From Nicotiana tabacum (Eukaryota; Streptophyta; Magnoliopsida; Solanales; Solanaceae): 64,000 nt of DNA. Made by a program: the position numbers and the translations under genes. Numbering within the stretch: the first letter of the stretch is position 1; every line of letters begins with the position of its first letter. The stretch is taken from the NCBI RefSeq assembly GCF_000715075.1, contig NC_134089.1:106957157-107021156 (forward strand), written 5' to 3'. Under the pieces are notes generated by a model. That model saw only the letters and a list, made by a program, of their open reading frames with translations, had not been told where the DNA came from and did no database searches. Below, in pieces: positions 45,142-57,816 of the stretch.

Positions 45142-48100
45142 TGTAATGACCCCACCGATTGTTTTGAGTATTTGCACTTCGCTCACCAGTTATCAGGCAT
45201 GACTAGCCCCGTATAATGTATTATAACTTATGTGAATCGTTGGTTTTGGTTTTCAGGATAATCGGAATAGATTTAGAAGAACAATTCTCAGTTTGAAGCT
45301 TTAAATTTGAAAGGTTTGAGCAAGTTTTGACTTTTAAGTATTCGATATCAGATTTTGATTTTCATGATTTGGTTAGCTCTGTTAGGTGATTTTGGACTTG
45401 GGAGCGCGTCCGGAATGTGATTTGGAGGTCCGTGGTAGATTTAGGTTTGAATTGGCGAAATTGAAAATTTGAAGTTTCCGGTCGGCAGTGGAAATCTTGA
45501 TATCAGGGTCGGAATGGAATTTCAGAAGTTGGAGTAGGTTCGCAGTGTCATTTGTGATGTGTGTGCAAAATTTCAAGTCATTCGGACGAGGTTTGATAGG
45601 TTTCGGCGTTGTTTATGGAATTTGAAATTTTTTAAGTTCTTAGGCTTGAATCCGAGGTTGATTTGGTGTTTTGGTATTGTTTTGAGTGATTCGAAGGTTC
45701 GACTAAGATTGAATGATGTTATGGGATGTGTTGGCATGTTTGGTTGAGGTCCCGAGGGCCTCCGGTGTGTTTCGGATGCTCAACGGTTCATCTTTTGGAC
45801 TTAAGGAGTTGCTGGTTTCTGCAGCTGGTGTGTTCTTCATCGCGATCGCGGGAGGAGGTTCACGATTGCGTAAAAAAAATGGGAGGCCGGCTGGGTTAAC
45901 TCTTTGCGATCGCAGAGAATGGGGCGCGATCGCATAGGTCAATCAGGTTGTGCAACGCGAATGCGTGGGACAGGACGCATTCGCGTAGAAGAAATAAGGC
46001 AGCATATGAAAACTGGTGTTACACTTCGCATTCGCGTGGGGTCAATCATGATCGCGTAGGTTAGGGCAACCACTGCATCGCGCTCGCGCGTGGAGTAACG
46101 CGGTCGCGTAGAGTAAAATGTTTGTTCTTCGCGATCACGAGGGTGTTTTTGCGATTGCGATTAAGGAAATGTTTGGGCAGAATGTTTAAGTTCAAAAACG
46201 AGGATTTTGGTCCATAATCTCAAAATTCATTAGAGTGTTCGGAATAAAGCGATTTTGGAAGGGAATTTCAGAGGAATGATTGGGGTAAGTGTTGTTCACT
46301 CAAATTTGGTTAAATCCCATGATTTTGTCTTGATTCTTATCATTTAAATTAGGAATTTGGGGTGAAAATTTGATGGAATAAACTTTGGAGAGTTAATTTT
46401 GGAAATTTGGATGGCCATTTGATATCGGATTTTGGTGAATTTTATATGGGTAGACTCATGAGCGAATGGTTTTCCAGTTTTGTTATTTTTATTGGATTCT
46501 GAGACATGGGCACGAGGGCCAGGTTTGAGCCAATTTAAGGATTTTTGAGTTAATTTAATTATTTTCGCTTGGGCTTTGTTTCTTTGACATATATTGATGA
46601 TAATATACTGATTTTGGTTAGATTAGGCGCATTTGGAGGCCGAGTCGAGAGGCAAGGGCAGCACGGACTAGAGTTTGGATTAGTTTGAGGTAAGTTATTA
46701 TTGTAATTGTTGTCCTGAGGGTATGAAACCCCGGATTTCACATCGTTTCACTACTTAGAGGTGACACACACGTTAGATGACGAGCGTGGGGTCGTACACC
46801 ATTGGGGATTGTGACTTGGTCCATCCCGTACAACTATTAAGTCGCGTATTTGATTGAAAACTATTTGATACTATTGTGTTATGGAAAATATTACTATGTT
46901 TTGGGATGAATGCCATATTTGGGCCTCGTACCAACTGTTTGGACCCTTAGGGGCTTTCTTTACTGAAATTCCTCACTATTTTGATTTAATAACTGTACTC
47001 GGTCATGTTGTGCTTTATTGATTTCATAACTTAGCCATATTTACACTGTTTTGATATTTTAAATGATGTTTTAAGCTGAGCATCCTGTTTTACTATCGCC
47101 CGAGGGGCTTGAGAGGTTTCTGACTGAGTGAGGCCAAGGGCCTGTGTTGTGAGGATATCATGGGGTCGGGCTGTGCAACGCAACATGTGGTATTGATTTG
47201 TGATATATGAGAGGCCGAGGGCCTGATTTATTACGTAATGATATGGCTTGTTATGTGAGGTGGAGGGCCTGATTGATTATGCCATGAGATGGCTTGTTAT
47301 AGCGCTTGGGCTGTAGGAGCACCTCCGGAGTCTGAACACCCCCAGTAAGCACGGGTACCTAGTGTGAGTGATATGATGTTGCCCGAGGGGCTGTTATTGA
47401 TTTATGTTGTGTCCGAGGGGATGATTATGAGTGATTGTGAGGTATCCTGAGGGACTGGTTCTGTTGATATGATGCCCGAGAGGCGGTTTATGATACATGT
47501 CTTGCCCGAAGTGCTATTTGTGATTTATGTTGCCCGAGGGGCTGTGTACGAGTGAGTTTTGCCAGAGGGGCTGATCATGTATTCACTATTTTTTACTAAC
47601 TATTTTAACACTTCGTTTTGAAAAGTTGTTGAAAGACAGTTTCAAAGGATTTCTTTTACTGAAACCTAATTTTTAACAATGTTTTGAAAGACATCCTGTA
47701 CTTACTATGGTGTTACGATATGGATTGTGTGTTTTCTTACTACTCAGTCTTTATTTACTTTTATTACTTACTGAGTTGACATACTCACATTACTCCTTGC
47801 ACCTTGTGTGAAGATGTAGGTATTTCTGAACTCGGTAGCGAGTGTTGATCACTCAGTGGCAGGTTCATCGGAGATAGCAAGGTAGTTGCCCGGTGTTCAC
47901 ATCCCTGCTCTCTCCCTCTTATCTTCCTTAGCCTGTTATAGTACATTTTCAGACTCTTCGTTGTATTAAGACCTTAGTAGATGCTTGTGACTTGTGACAC
48001 CCAATGTCATGCTTGTGTATCTATTCTGCACTAGTTATTTAGACATATATTATGAGATTTCTTGTAAATTAATGGCTTAAAAATGACTTTTATAGAATAA

Positions 48101-48180
48101 TATTTTGATTCGGGAATTGTGTTAGCTGGCCTAGTTTTACGACAGGCACCATCAACCGGGTCGGTTTTAGGGTCATGACA
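45142..48180 (+). repeat. LTR 1 of element D
   Basis: 3039 bp, matching 52337-55407 with scattered changes, many of C/T and G/A type. It contains the CpG-rich cluster 45838-46163 and later words gcccgaggggct repeated about eight times (47100-47580), found also in LTR 2 and, on the other strand, in C. Repeats such as gaggccgagggcctg occur at 47210-47270. Confidence 0.9.
45838..46200 (+). promoter_or_regulatory. Element D LTR promoter: gcgatcgcg cluster
   Basis: Words gcgatcgcag, gcgcgatcgcat, aacgcgaatgcg, acgcattcgcg, cattcgcgtgg, atcgcgctcgcgcg and gcggtcgcg between 45838 and 46163, then an AT-richer stretch with a TATA-like remnant (gtttaagttc, 46184). The LTR 2 copy is 53036-53376, partly decayed to cacgatcg/cgcgatct. 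Confidence 0.45.
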
Positions 48181-48183
48181 AGT

Positions 48184-48195
48184 TGGTATCAGAGC
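48184..48195 (+). other. Primer binding site of element D, tRNA-Met initiator type
   Basis: tggtatcagagc, intact, three bases after the LTR end. It is the usual primer site of chromoviruses. Confidence 0.9.
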
Positions 48196-50664
48196 CTAGG
48201 TTACATAGGTCTCACGAGTTATGAGCAGGTTTAGTAGAGTCTCGCGGATTGGTACGGAGACGTCTGTACTTATCCTTAGGAGGCTGTAGAACCTTTAGGA
48301 AATCCCACATTCTTGAATTCTTATCATGCGTCCTTGATTCAGCTTGAAATGTAACTCTTTGAAATTCCTTCCATGCGTTTATATGCACGCATGAGTGCTC
48401 TGTATCAACTGTGCATCGACAACTTGTGATTCCCTGATCGAAGGAGCTATGTAATTTCTGTATGTTGATGTTGGGCCAATCTGGAGGACTTGAGGCCGGG
48501 TTTTGCCTATAGCTTGAGCACTAAGGCGTTGATTATGTGAGCATGTGATTTTGAATTTATATGTCTGATAGTGTCCCTATTAGTGGGAGTGATGACTGGT
48601 AGCTACGTGATTAGTATGATGTGACCGCGAAATGTGTTTATATGATTTGAATGAGACGAGAGGGGTCTGCTTGAGGGTAGAAAGAACTATCTAGTGCTTT
48701 ATTTCCATCGTGATTTGATATCTAGCCCGAGTTGTGGGTGTGTTGAAGGATCCTTTCATGTTTTCTAGTTGGGGAGTAAAGTAGATTTTGTGTTATGATA
48801 TGAGTTCAGACTCAGGAAGATTAAGTGATTGCGTGATGTTTATGACGGTGGAAGGGTATAAAGAGATATTAGTTTGAGGCGAAGCAGGTGGGTTATCTCC
48901 TGCGGAGTGTTCTGAAGTTTGTGTGATCCTTATGTTGTTTGTTTGAAGACCTCTTTTACCAGTGAAATATATGCATTGCCGTTTGAGTTTGGATAGCGTG
49001 TGGGAGTTGTCTTGACTGTCACAAGGGTGAATGCAAGATTTGTAGATGATTTGAAGTTCTAGATGGTTTGTGTTACACGAGCTTATGAAGGATTGAGTTT
49101 AATCTCACTATGGTATTATGGAAGTATTAGAGTATATGCATTGTGAGTTATTGTATGTTTTGATCTATGGCTTTGAGTTAGTGGGGGAGTCTGTTATTGA
49201 TTAGTTGATTGCACGATTATGTGTTGTATTGGTTTCGGTTTGAGGTATACTAGTTAATCGGTTGTGGATTGTAGGGGTTGAGATCGAGGATGGATCGAGT
49301 AAAGGAAATTTTAATAAAGGTTATGTTATGCTTTATGGGTGTATGAGAATCACGGAATGGCTTGAGTTGTTATTGGTGAAGGATGTACAGTGCATAGAGT
49401 AGGAATTTATTTGGTTGCATTAAGGTGGGGTTACTTCCATAGGTGTTGCCGTTCTATTGGGGCACAAGTCGTTCGGTTCATTTGATAAGTCTAATTGAAA
49501 CCTAAGTAGGGTGGATGACTCCCGAGAATGGTTTTGAAGGATTCCAGATCTACATGTAGTAATTGGGAATCATCAAGATGTGTGTTGGCTAGAAACTGAT
49601 ATTTATATGGGAGGATGTCAAGACTTGTGGCATTTCTGTATCACTATAGATTCTACATACCAGTATCAGGAAGGCGAAGGTAATGACTTTAGATTCGCAG
49701 AAGGTATCTTCAGAGCGGGTATATTAGTTATGGTACTTTTGGAGGTGCTTCAGAAGAATACAATGGTTTATGAGCCTTAGGGAGGTGTGGTTTATGCTTG
49801 GGTCTCGTGTGGTGAGTCTGGGTTGAGGACTGCGATTTTATGGCAAGGAGAAGTATCAATTCGAAGGTAAATCAGAAGAAGCTTCGGATAAATAGGACAG
49901 CTTTGTAGTAGGTCAGATTGGCATGGTAAGGGATATGATTAGTTCTTTGGGTGCTTACGAGGTAATGCGTTTCTACAGGTATTTCATGGCAATGCTCTTG
50001 GGTTTTTGGTGATCTGCGTAGATTTGTCGAGTTGAAAGGATTCAGTTCTGATGGTTTGGTTGTGTGTAAATGGAATTCGGAGAGTCCTTGATGGTTTCTA
50101 TCATGGTTAGAGATGTATATTTTCTACTGGCATAAGGAGCATGAGATGTATAGTGATTTTCTTCTAGATGGGATCAAAAGGAAAGTTTTTGGCTATTTAG
50201 GTACGTAGTTACTTGTGGCTCGGAGTGGATATGAAGTTCTCATGTTTATCCTAGGATGGTATGGTATATGCGGTATGTTGTGTAGTATTAAGATTTGCAT
50301 GTGTAAGGTCACTGTTCAGTTTTGAAAGAAAGGTCATAAATTCTTAGGAAGCATGAATAGTTTCAGATGACTAGATAAATGAGATCACTGATTGGTATGG
50401 CTTGATGATGGTATACATTTTAGAAGGGGCGATGTGTTTGATTTATGATACTTCATTAGTATTGTGGCACTCTCTTGTTTGATCGACTGCTGATGTTCGA
50501 GTTTACTTGGCGGCATAAAAGAATTATAGGAGTACTCTTCGTTGGATGATTGGGTATTAGAGGTGTGTTATATATTCAAACGGTGGAGTTGGGATCAGAT
50601 ATAGTGATTCATGTGCTATATGGATTTGGAGACTTGGAGTTCTCATAAACAGGTTATGTTATAG
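48196..50664 (+). other. Interior of element D, first part, not recognised
   Basis: 2.5 kb rich in G and T on the plus strand, with stops in every frame and no gag I can recognise. The first about 130 bases are the normal leader (ggtctcacgagttatgagc...). The rest matches nothing in the window. The ORF at 49580-49780 shows no motif. Confidence 0.5.
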
Positions 50665-51085
50665 TTGTGGGTCGCATGTACCGGCCTTGGTGGTAACTAT
50701 CGGGTTTTGGAGACCCGAGTGGATCCTTCATTGCTTATTATGTTAGATTTTGATGTGATACTGGGTATGGACTGGTTGTCTTCGTGTCAAGTTATTATGG
50801 ACTGTTGCACTAAGGCGATGGCGTTAGTTATGCCGGGGATGCCACAGATTGAATTGCGAGGTACGACGGGTTATGTTCCCAGTAGAGTGATTTTATTTTT
50901 GAAGATCCAGCTGATGGTTGGGAAGGGTTGTCTTCTTATTTGGCCTTTATGAGGGATTTTCCGGATTTGTTCCTTGCAGCTGGGCATGTCGCGGGCAAGG
51001 TTGTTGATTTCGGTATTGATTTGGTGTCAAACACCATAACGTATGGCACCGGCGGAGTTAAAGGAGTTGAAGGAACAACTTTAGG
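50665..51085 (+). pseudogene. Protease-RT junction fragment of element D
   Basis: Residual pol. MLDFDVILGMDWLSSCQ at about 50740-50790 is the end of the protease domain; VMPGMPQIELRGT follows. After a stop near 50950 come DFGIDLV (51006-51026) and APAELKELKEQL (51047-51082), the entry to RT. The same words occur in element C (60445-60055). No RT palm, RNase H or integrase follows. Confidence 0.75.
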
Positions 51086-52336
51086 AACTCACTGATAAGA
51101 GGTTCAATGGTAGGCCTATATGGATGTGTGTTCTGCATAGAGTCGGCTTTGTTGACTCCGAGTTGCTAATGTTGAGGGATGTGTTTATTCGATTGCTATT
51201 GAGCTTATTAGTATTTTGGGGTGATCTATGAGTTACCTTTCCGTGTTGCAAGGCGTTATGATTTGGTGGTTGTAGGCACATATGGTGCGGTTCTATTAGG
51301 GTCTCATAATAGAATTTGAGCGGGAAAAGTATTGGGTATTGCTCGGTGTATGGCGTATTGGTAATGTCCTTTCGGGTTTGTATGGTGTTATATCATTTGC
51401 TTCACCGTGGTTGTGATGATTTGCTTTTGGTACTAGACATCAAATGGCGCGTGATTGTTGATTTTGAGCATACTGACTTGAGGTGTTTCATGTGGACTAG
51501 TGTTTGGATAGGGTAAGTTATATGGAGGTATGGTCCTTCGGGTTAGATTCGTGTTCTCTGGTTCTATGGCATGTGATGGGTTCTCAGCATTGTGTTGTGG
51601 TGGTATTGATGAGCTTGCAGTACAACTCTCTCATTTGAGTCATCTTTCCATGATTTGAGTACACTTGGACTGTTGCTTATTAGTGCTCGGGTTACATGGG
51701 TTGTGGATTTAGATTGTATCGATATGTCACATCACTAGAGTAGTCATGTCGAATGAGATGGGGTCATTGGGATCTAGAATGAACACTATCAGATTCGAGT
51801 TCAGCATGTTGGAAGGATAATATCGAGATTTGGCTTAGAAATTTACTATGGTCCTTGCCGAAGGAGAGGGACCTCCACAACTGGTTGATCTGAGGAATGG
51901 TTATGACTTTCTGCATGTTTCATTCATCATTGGCAGTATAAGAAAGTGTTGGAATGATGCTTTGTTGGATAAGAGGTTTTACTAGTATTGGGTTGTATGA
52001 GCAGTTGCTGTGACTAGAAGTTATCGCTATGAGCGTTTGAGTTGTGTGGTACATAAGGTGATTTCATCATGAGTTGCAGATATGGTTTGCTACAACTTGT
52101 TCGGCCTTATTTAGTATATAGATATGAGATTATGATCTTATAGATAGTTTCGGAAGTGGAAACAAATTGGTTCTAAGGTTATGGGGTAGGGTGAATTGTG
52201 AAATTTCAGTTATGTTGTGTTATCAAACCTATATGGGATAGGGTGATGTGGGATCACCCCCGGGTATGTGCATGGAAAGGTTATTCAGCGATTTTTTGGC
52301 TTGTGGAACAACTCTGGGCACGTTTGAGGACGAACG
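51086..52336 (+). other. Interior of element D, second part, not recognised
   Basis: 1.25 kb, G/T-rich, stops in all frames. The very end (tttgaggacgaacgta, 52323-52338) is the typical pre-PPT word of Tekay elements; the PPT itself and the first LTR bases are missing. Confidence 0.5.
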
Positions 52337-55300
52337 TACCCGACTGGTCATTTTGAGCATTTGCACTTCGCTCGCTAGTTCTCGGGCATGACTAGCCCTT
52401 TATGATGTATTATGACTTATGTGAATCGTCGGTTTTGGTTTTCATGATAATCGGAATAGATTTGGAAGAACAATTCTCAGTTTGAAGTTTTAAATTGAAA
52501 GGTTTGACCATGTTTTGACGTTTTAGTATTCAATCTCGAATTTGGATTTTTATGATTTGGTTAGCACCGTTAGATGATTTTGGACTTGTGAGCGCGTCCA
52601 GAATGTGATTTGGAGTTTCGTGGTAGATTTAGGCTTGAATTGGCAAAATTGGAAATTTGGAGTTTCTGGTTGGCAGTGGAAATCTTGATATCGGGGTCAG
52701 AATGGAATTTAAGAATTTGGAGTTGGTTTGTAGTGCCATTTGTGATGTGTGTGCAAAATTTCAGGTCATTCGGGCGAGGTTTGGTAGGTTTCGGCGTTGT
52801 TTGTGGAATTTGAAAATTTCTAAGTTCTTAGGCTTGAATCCGAGGTTGATTTGGTGTTTTGGTGTTGTTTTGAGTGATTCGAAGGTTCGACTAAGTTTGA
52901 ATGATGTTATCGGATGTGTTGGCATGCTTGGTTGAGGTCCCGAGGGCCTCGGATGTGTTTCAGATGCTCAACGGGTCATCTTTTTGGATTTAAGGAGTTG
53001 CTGGTTTGCTGGTGTTCTGCAGCTGGTGTGTTCTTCATCACGATCGCGGGAGGAGGTTCGCGATAGCATAAGGCAAATGGTAGGCTAGCTAGGTTAACTC
53101 TTCGTGATCGTAGAGAATGGGGCGCGATCTCGTAGGTCAGTCAGGTTGTGCAACGCAAACATGCAGGACAGACCGCGTTCACGTAGAAGAAATAAGGCAG
53201 CAGAGGAAAGCTGGTGTTAAACTTCGCGTTCGCATGGGGTCAATTGCGATCACGTAGGACAAGGGAACCACTGCATCACATTCGCATTTGGATTAACGCG
53301 GGCGCGTACAGTAAAATGTTAAGGCATCAAAATTGTTCTTCACGATCGTGAGGGTCTTTCCGCGATCGCGATTAAGGAATTGTCCAGGCAGAATATTTAA
53401 GTTCAAAAATGGGGTTTTGGTCCATATTCAAAAATTCATTAGAGAGCTCGAGAAAAGGCGATTTTGGAAGGGAATTTCAGAGGAATGATTGGGGTAAGTG
53501 TTCTTCACTCAAATTTGGTTAAATCCCATGATTATGTTTTGTTTTTTATCATTTAATTTGGGAATTTGGGGTGAAAATTGGGGAAAATGGGCAAAAATTT
53601 GGAGAGTTGATTTTGGAAATTTGGATGGCCATTTTATATCGAATTTTGGTGAATTTGATATGGGTAGACTTATGAGCAAATGGATTTTCCAGTTTTATAA
53701 TCTTTATCGAATTCCGAGACGTGGGCTCGTGGACCGAGTTTTAGCCAATTTTGGGATTTTTAAGTTAAATTTGATTATTTTCGCTTGGGCTTTGTTCCTT
53801 TGGCGTATATTGATGATAATATACTTATTTTAGTTAGATTGGGTGCATTTGGAAGCCGAGTCAAGAGGCAAGGGCATGTCGGGCTAGAGTTTGGACCAGT
53901 TTGAGGTAAGTAATAATTGTAAATGTTGTCCTAAGGGTATGAAATCCCGGATTACACATCGTTTCACTACTTAGAGTTGAGACACACATTTGATGACGAG
54001 CGTGGGGTCGTGCACTGTTGGGTATTGTGACTTGGTCCGTCCTGTACGACTATTAAGTCGCGTATTTGATTGAAAACTATTTGATACTATTGTGTTTTGG
54101 AAAGTATTAATATGTTTTGAGCTGAATGCCATATTTGGGCCTCGTGCCAACAGTTTGGACCCTTAGGGGCTTTCTTTTCTGAAATTCCTCTCTTTTTTGA
54201 TTTAATAATTGTACTCAGTCATGCTGTGCTTTACTGATTTCACAACTCAGCCATATTTACTATGTTTTGATATTTTAAATGATGTTTTGGGCTGAGCATC
54301 CTGTTTTACTATAGCCCGAGGGGCTTGAGAGGTTTTTGACTTAGTAAGGCCGAGGGCCTGTGTTGTGAGGATATCATGGGGTCGGGCTATGCGCCACAAC
54401 ATGTGGTACTGATTTGTGATATATGAGAGGCCGAGAGTCTGATTTACTACGCCACGAGGTGGCTTATTATGTGAGGCCGAGGGCCTAATTTATTATGCCA
54501 TGAGATGGCTTGTTATAGCGCTTGGGCTGTAGGAGCCCCTCTGGATCAATGAGCGTGGGTACCTAGTGTGAGTGATGTGATGTTGCCTGAGGGGCTGTTA
54601 TTGATTTATGTTGTGTCCGAGGGGGCGATTATGAGTGATTGTGAGGTAGCCCGACGGGCTGGTTCTGTTGTTATGATGCCTGAGGGGCGGTTTATGATAC
54701 ATGTCTTGCCCGAGGGGCTGTTTGGGATTTATGTTGCCCGAGGGGCTTTGTACGAGTGCGTTTTCCCCGAGGGGCTGATCATGTTTTCACTATTTTAACT
54801 CACTATTTTATCACTTCATTTTGAAAAGTTGTTGAAAGATAGTTTCAAAGGATTTCTTTTACTGAAACCTGATTTTTAATGAGACGACTTACTGTGGTGA
54901 AAGATAGTTTTGGAAGACATCCCGTACTTACTGTGGTGTTATGACATGGATTGTGAGTTTTCTTACTGCTCAGTCTGTATTTACTTTTATTACTTACTGA
55001 GTTGGCGGACTCACATTACTCCCTGCACCTTGTGTGCAGATTCAGGTATTTCTGAACCCGGTAGCGGGTGTTGATCACTCAGTGGCAGGTTCATCGGAGA
55101 TAGCAAGGTAGCTGTCCGGCGTTCGCAGCCCTGCTCTCTCCCTCTTATCTTTATTAGCCTGCTATAGTATATTTTCACACTCTTCGTTGTATTCAGAGCT
55201 TAGTAGATACTCGTGACTTGTGACACCCTAATGGCGGGCTTGTGTATCTATTCCGCTTGTTTATTTAGACATATATCATGAGATTTCTTGTAAATTAATG

Positions 55301-55407
55301 GCTTAAAATGGCTTTTATAGAATAATGCCTTCATTTGGGAAATGTGTCGGCTGGCCTAATTTCACAATAGGCGCCATCACGACCGGGTCAGGTTTAGGGT
55401 TGTGACA
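52337..55407 (+). repeat. LTR 2 of element D
   Basis: About 3.07 kb. The first bases (tgtaatga in LTR 1) are deleted together with the PPT; it then follows LTR 1 to the end gtgaca at 55407, before TSD ctcgg. Confidence 0.9.
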
Positions 55408-57253
55408 CTCGGGCAACAATAAAATAGGATGCTTAACCCAAAATATCATTTAAAGTATCAAAATAGAGTAAATACGGCTAGCTTAATAATTTGTATATAC
55501 AATAAATTTCTTAAGACACATACAAAGTTAGAACCAAAGCTACCGGCAAAAAATAAAGGCCTAAGGGTCCAAACAGGTGGCACGGGGTCCAAATATGGCA
55601 TTCAACCTAAAACATAGTAATACTTTCCAAAACACAATAGTATCAAATAGTTTTCAATCAAATGCGCAACTTAATAGTCATACGGGACGGACCAAGACAT
55701 AATCCCCAACGGTGCACACCCCCACACTCGTCATCTAGCTAGTGCGTTACTTCAAAGTAGCACCACGATATAAAATATGGGGTTTCATACCCTCAGGATA
55801 ACATTTACAATCATTACTTACCTCAAACCGGACAAAACTCTAGCCTGTAATGCCCTTGCCTCTCGAATCAGCCTCCAAATGCTCCAAATCTAACCAAAAC
55901 CAGTATTATATCATTAATACACGCTAAAGGAACAAAGCCCAAGCAAAAATAATCAACTCAACTCAAAAATCCCGAAATTGACCAAACCCGACCCCCAGGC
56001 CCACGTCTCAAAATTTGATAAAAATCATATCACTAGAATCCTTATCCTCCTACGAGTCTATACATACCAAAAACATCAAAATCGGACTTCAAATGGACCT
56101 TCAAATCCCCAATGAAAACTGTCCAATTTCAAGCCCTAATTCTCCAATTTTAACCCTTAAATTCCAATAATTTCATGTCTAATCAATTAGAAATCACCAT
56201 AGAATCGAGTATTGAGGTCAAAAATCTTACCTTCAAGTGTTACCCCTTGAATCCCTCTTCAAATTCTCTCAAAAAGCTCCAAGCCCGTCTCAAAAAAGGT
56301 GAAACAAGGGTGAAAATCACGAAGGGAAACTTATATAGTTTTCTGACCCAGGGATTGCGCATTTGCGGTCCCTTAAGCACACCTGCGCTACTGCTTCTGC
56401 GGTTTTCACTTGAAGAGGCCAACTTCCTCACCTGCTCCCCAAGCCTCACACATGCGGGCCCACAGTTATGGTTATCCATCTGCTCCTGTGACTAAATCCG
56501 CTCCTACAGTCAGCCCTACGCATCTGTGTTCATCACACCTGCAGTCCCCAATCAGCAGCTGCAAAAACAATAGAAGCAGAAAATTCTGCAGCTCAACTCA
56601 AATTCCAAATATTGCGCCAATGATCCAAATCCATCCCGAGGCTCTCAATACATCAACCAAACATGTCAAAAAGTCACATATCACCATTCAAACTCATACA
56701 ACCCTTGGAACACTCAAAACTACGCCAAAACACCAAATCACCGTCAGATTCAAGCCTAAGGATTCCAAAACTTCAGAATTTCGCAATCGATCAAAAAGTC
56801 TATCAAACCTCATCTGAATGACTTGAAATTGTGCACACACGTCTTAAATGACATAACAGACCTACTCTAATTTCTGGAATTCCAATCCGACCCCGATATC
56901 AATTTTTTCACTACCAATCGGAAAATGCCAAAACTCCAATTTCGACAATTCAAGCCTAAATATACCACAGACCTCCAACATACATTCTGATCATGCTCCT
57001 AAGTCCCAAATCACCTAACGAAGCTATCCATATCATAAAAACCAAGTTCTGGGATCATTTACTCACAAGTCAACTTTCGGTTGACTTTTCCAACTAAAGC
57101 TTCCAAATAAGAGACTAAGTGTCTCATTTTACTCCATGACCACTCCGAACACAGAACAACCAATATGATATGACAAAATACAGCTGAACAACACATAAAG
57201 AAGCAGAAATGGGGGAAACAGAGCGGTAACTCATGAAACGACCTGCCGGGTCG

Positions 57254-57811
57254 TTACATCCTCCCCCTTTTAAAGAAATGTTCGTCCTCGAGCGAGTCAA
57301 GAAATATACCTGAAGCCTCAAACAGGTGAGGATATCTGCTCTGCATCTCCCTCTCAGTCTCCCAGGTATCCTCCTCTACGGGCCGACCTCTCCACTGCAC
57401 TTTCACTGAAGCTATATCCTTTGATCTCAACTCTCGAACCTGAAGCCTCAAAATAGCCACTGGCTCCACATCATAAGTCAATTCACCATCTAACTGAACC
57501 GTGCTGAAATCCTAAACATGAGACGGATCGCCAATATTCTTTTGGAGCATAAAAACATGAAATACTGGATGAACGCTCAACAAGCTAGGTGGCAAAGCCT
57601 GCTCATAAGCCATCTCCCCAATCCTCTGAAGCACCTCAAAAGGCCCAATAAATCGAGGACTCAATTTATCCTTTTTCCCAAATCTCATAACACCCTTCGT
57701 TGGTGAAACCTTCAATAGAACCTTCTCCCTAACCATGTAGGACACATCACGAACCTTCCTATTAGCATAACTCTTTTGTCTTGACTGTGTTGTACGAAGC
57801 CGCTCCTAAAT
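57254..57811 (-). pseudogene. Integrase C-terminal domain and chromodomain of element C
   Basis: From 57745 to 57512 the GPF-type domain is open: KLSPRFIGPFEVLQRIGEMA, PSLLSVHPVFHVFMLQK. After an in-frame stop (about 57510) the chromodomain is open from 57481: VEPVAILRLQVRELRSKDI, VKVQWRGRPVEEDTWETE, SRYPHLF. Chromodomains of this type bind modified histone tails and steer integration into heterochromatin. The frame ends FFKRGRM-stop with its TAA at 57256-57254, inside the 3' LTR, so the PPT is coding. Confidence 0.85.
57259..57275 (-). other. Polypurine tract of element C
   Basis: Minus strand ctttaaaagggggagga directly before tgtaacgacc. The pol frame reads through it. Confidence 0.9.
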
Positions 57812-57816
57812 CACCT

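Larger units (their letters stand above)
45142..55407 (+). mobile_element. Element D: Tekay-like LTR retrotransposon with non-standard interior
   Basis: 10.3 kb, plus strand. LTR 1 45142-48180 (tgtaatgacc...gtcatgaca), LTR 2 about 52337-55407 (ends gtgaca). TSD ctcgg at 45137-45141 and 55408-55412, perfect. The PBS is intact. The interior is 4156 bp, far shorter than a chromovirus gag-pol, and only about 430 bp of pol is recognisable. Either a heavily deleted copy or a non-autonomous relative with foreign interior sequence. Confidence 0.88.
44140..57258 (-). repeat. 3' LTR of element C, interrupted by element D
   Basis: The LTR start tgtaacgacccggc is at 57258 and the end near 44140 (cgttacgatcc for the usual tgtcacgaccc). 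Without D (45142-55407) and one TSD copy it is about 2.85 kb. It matches the 5' LTR from 62392 onwards, including the target word aagccRctcg at D's insertion point. Confidence 0.85.

Noticed and set aside
48196..50664. Captured host gene inside element D
   Set aside because: Stops in all frames and no motif; cannot be supported from sequence alone, so only reported as unassigned.
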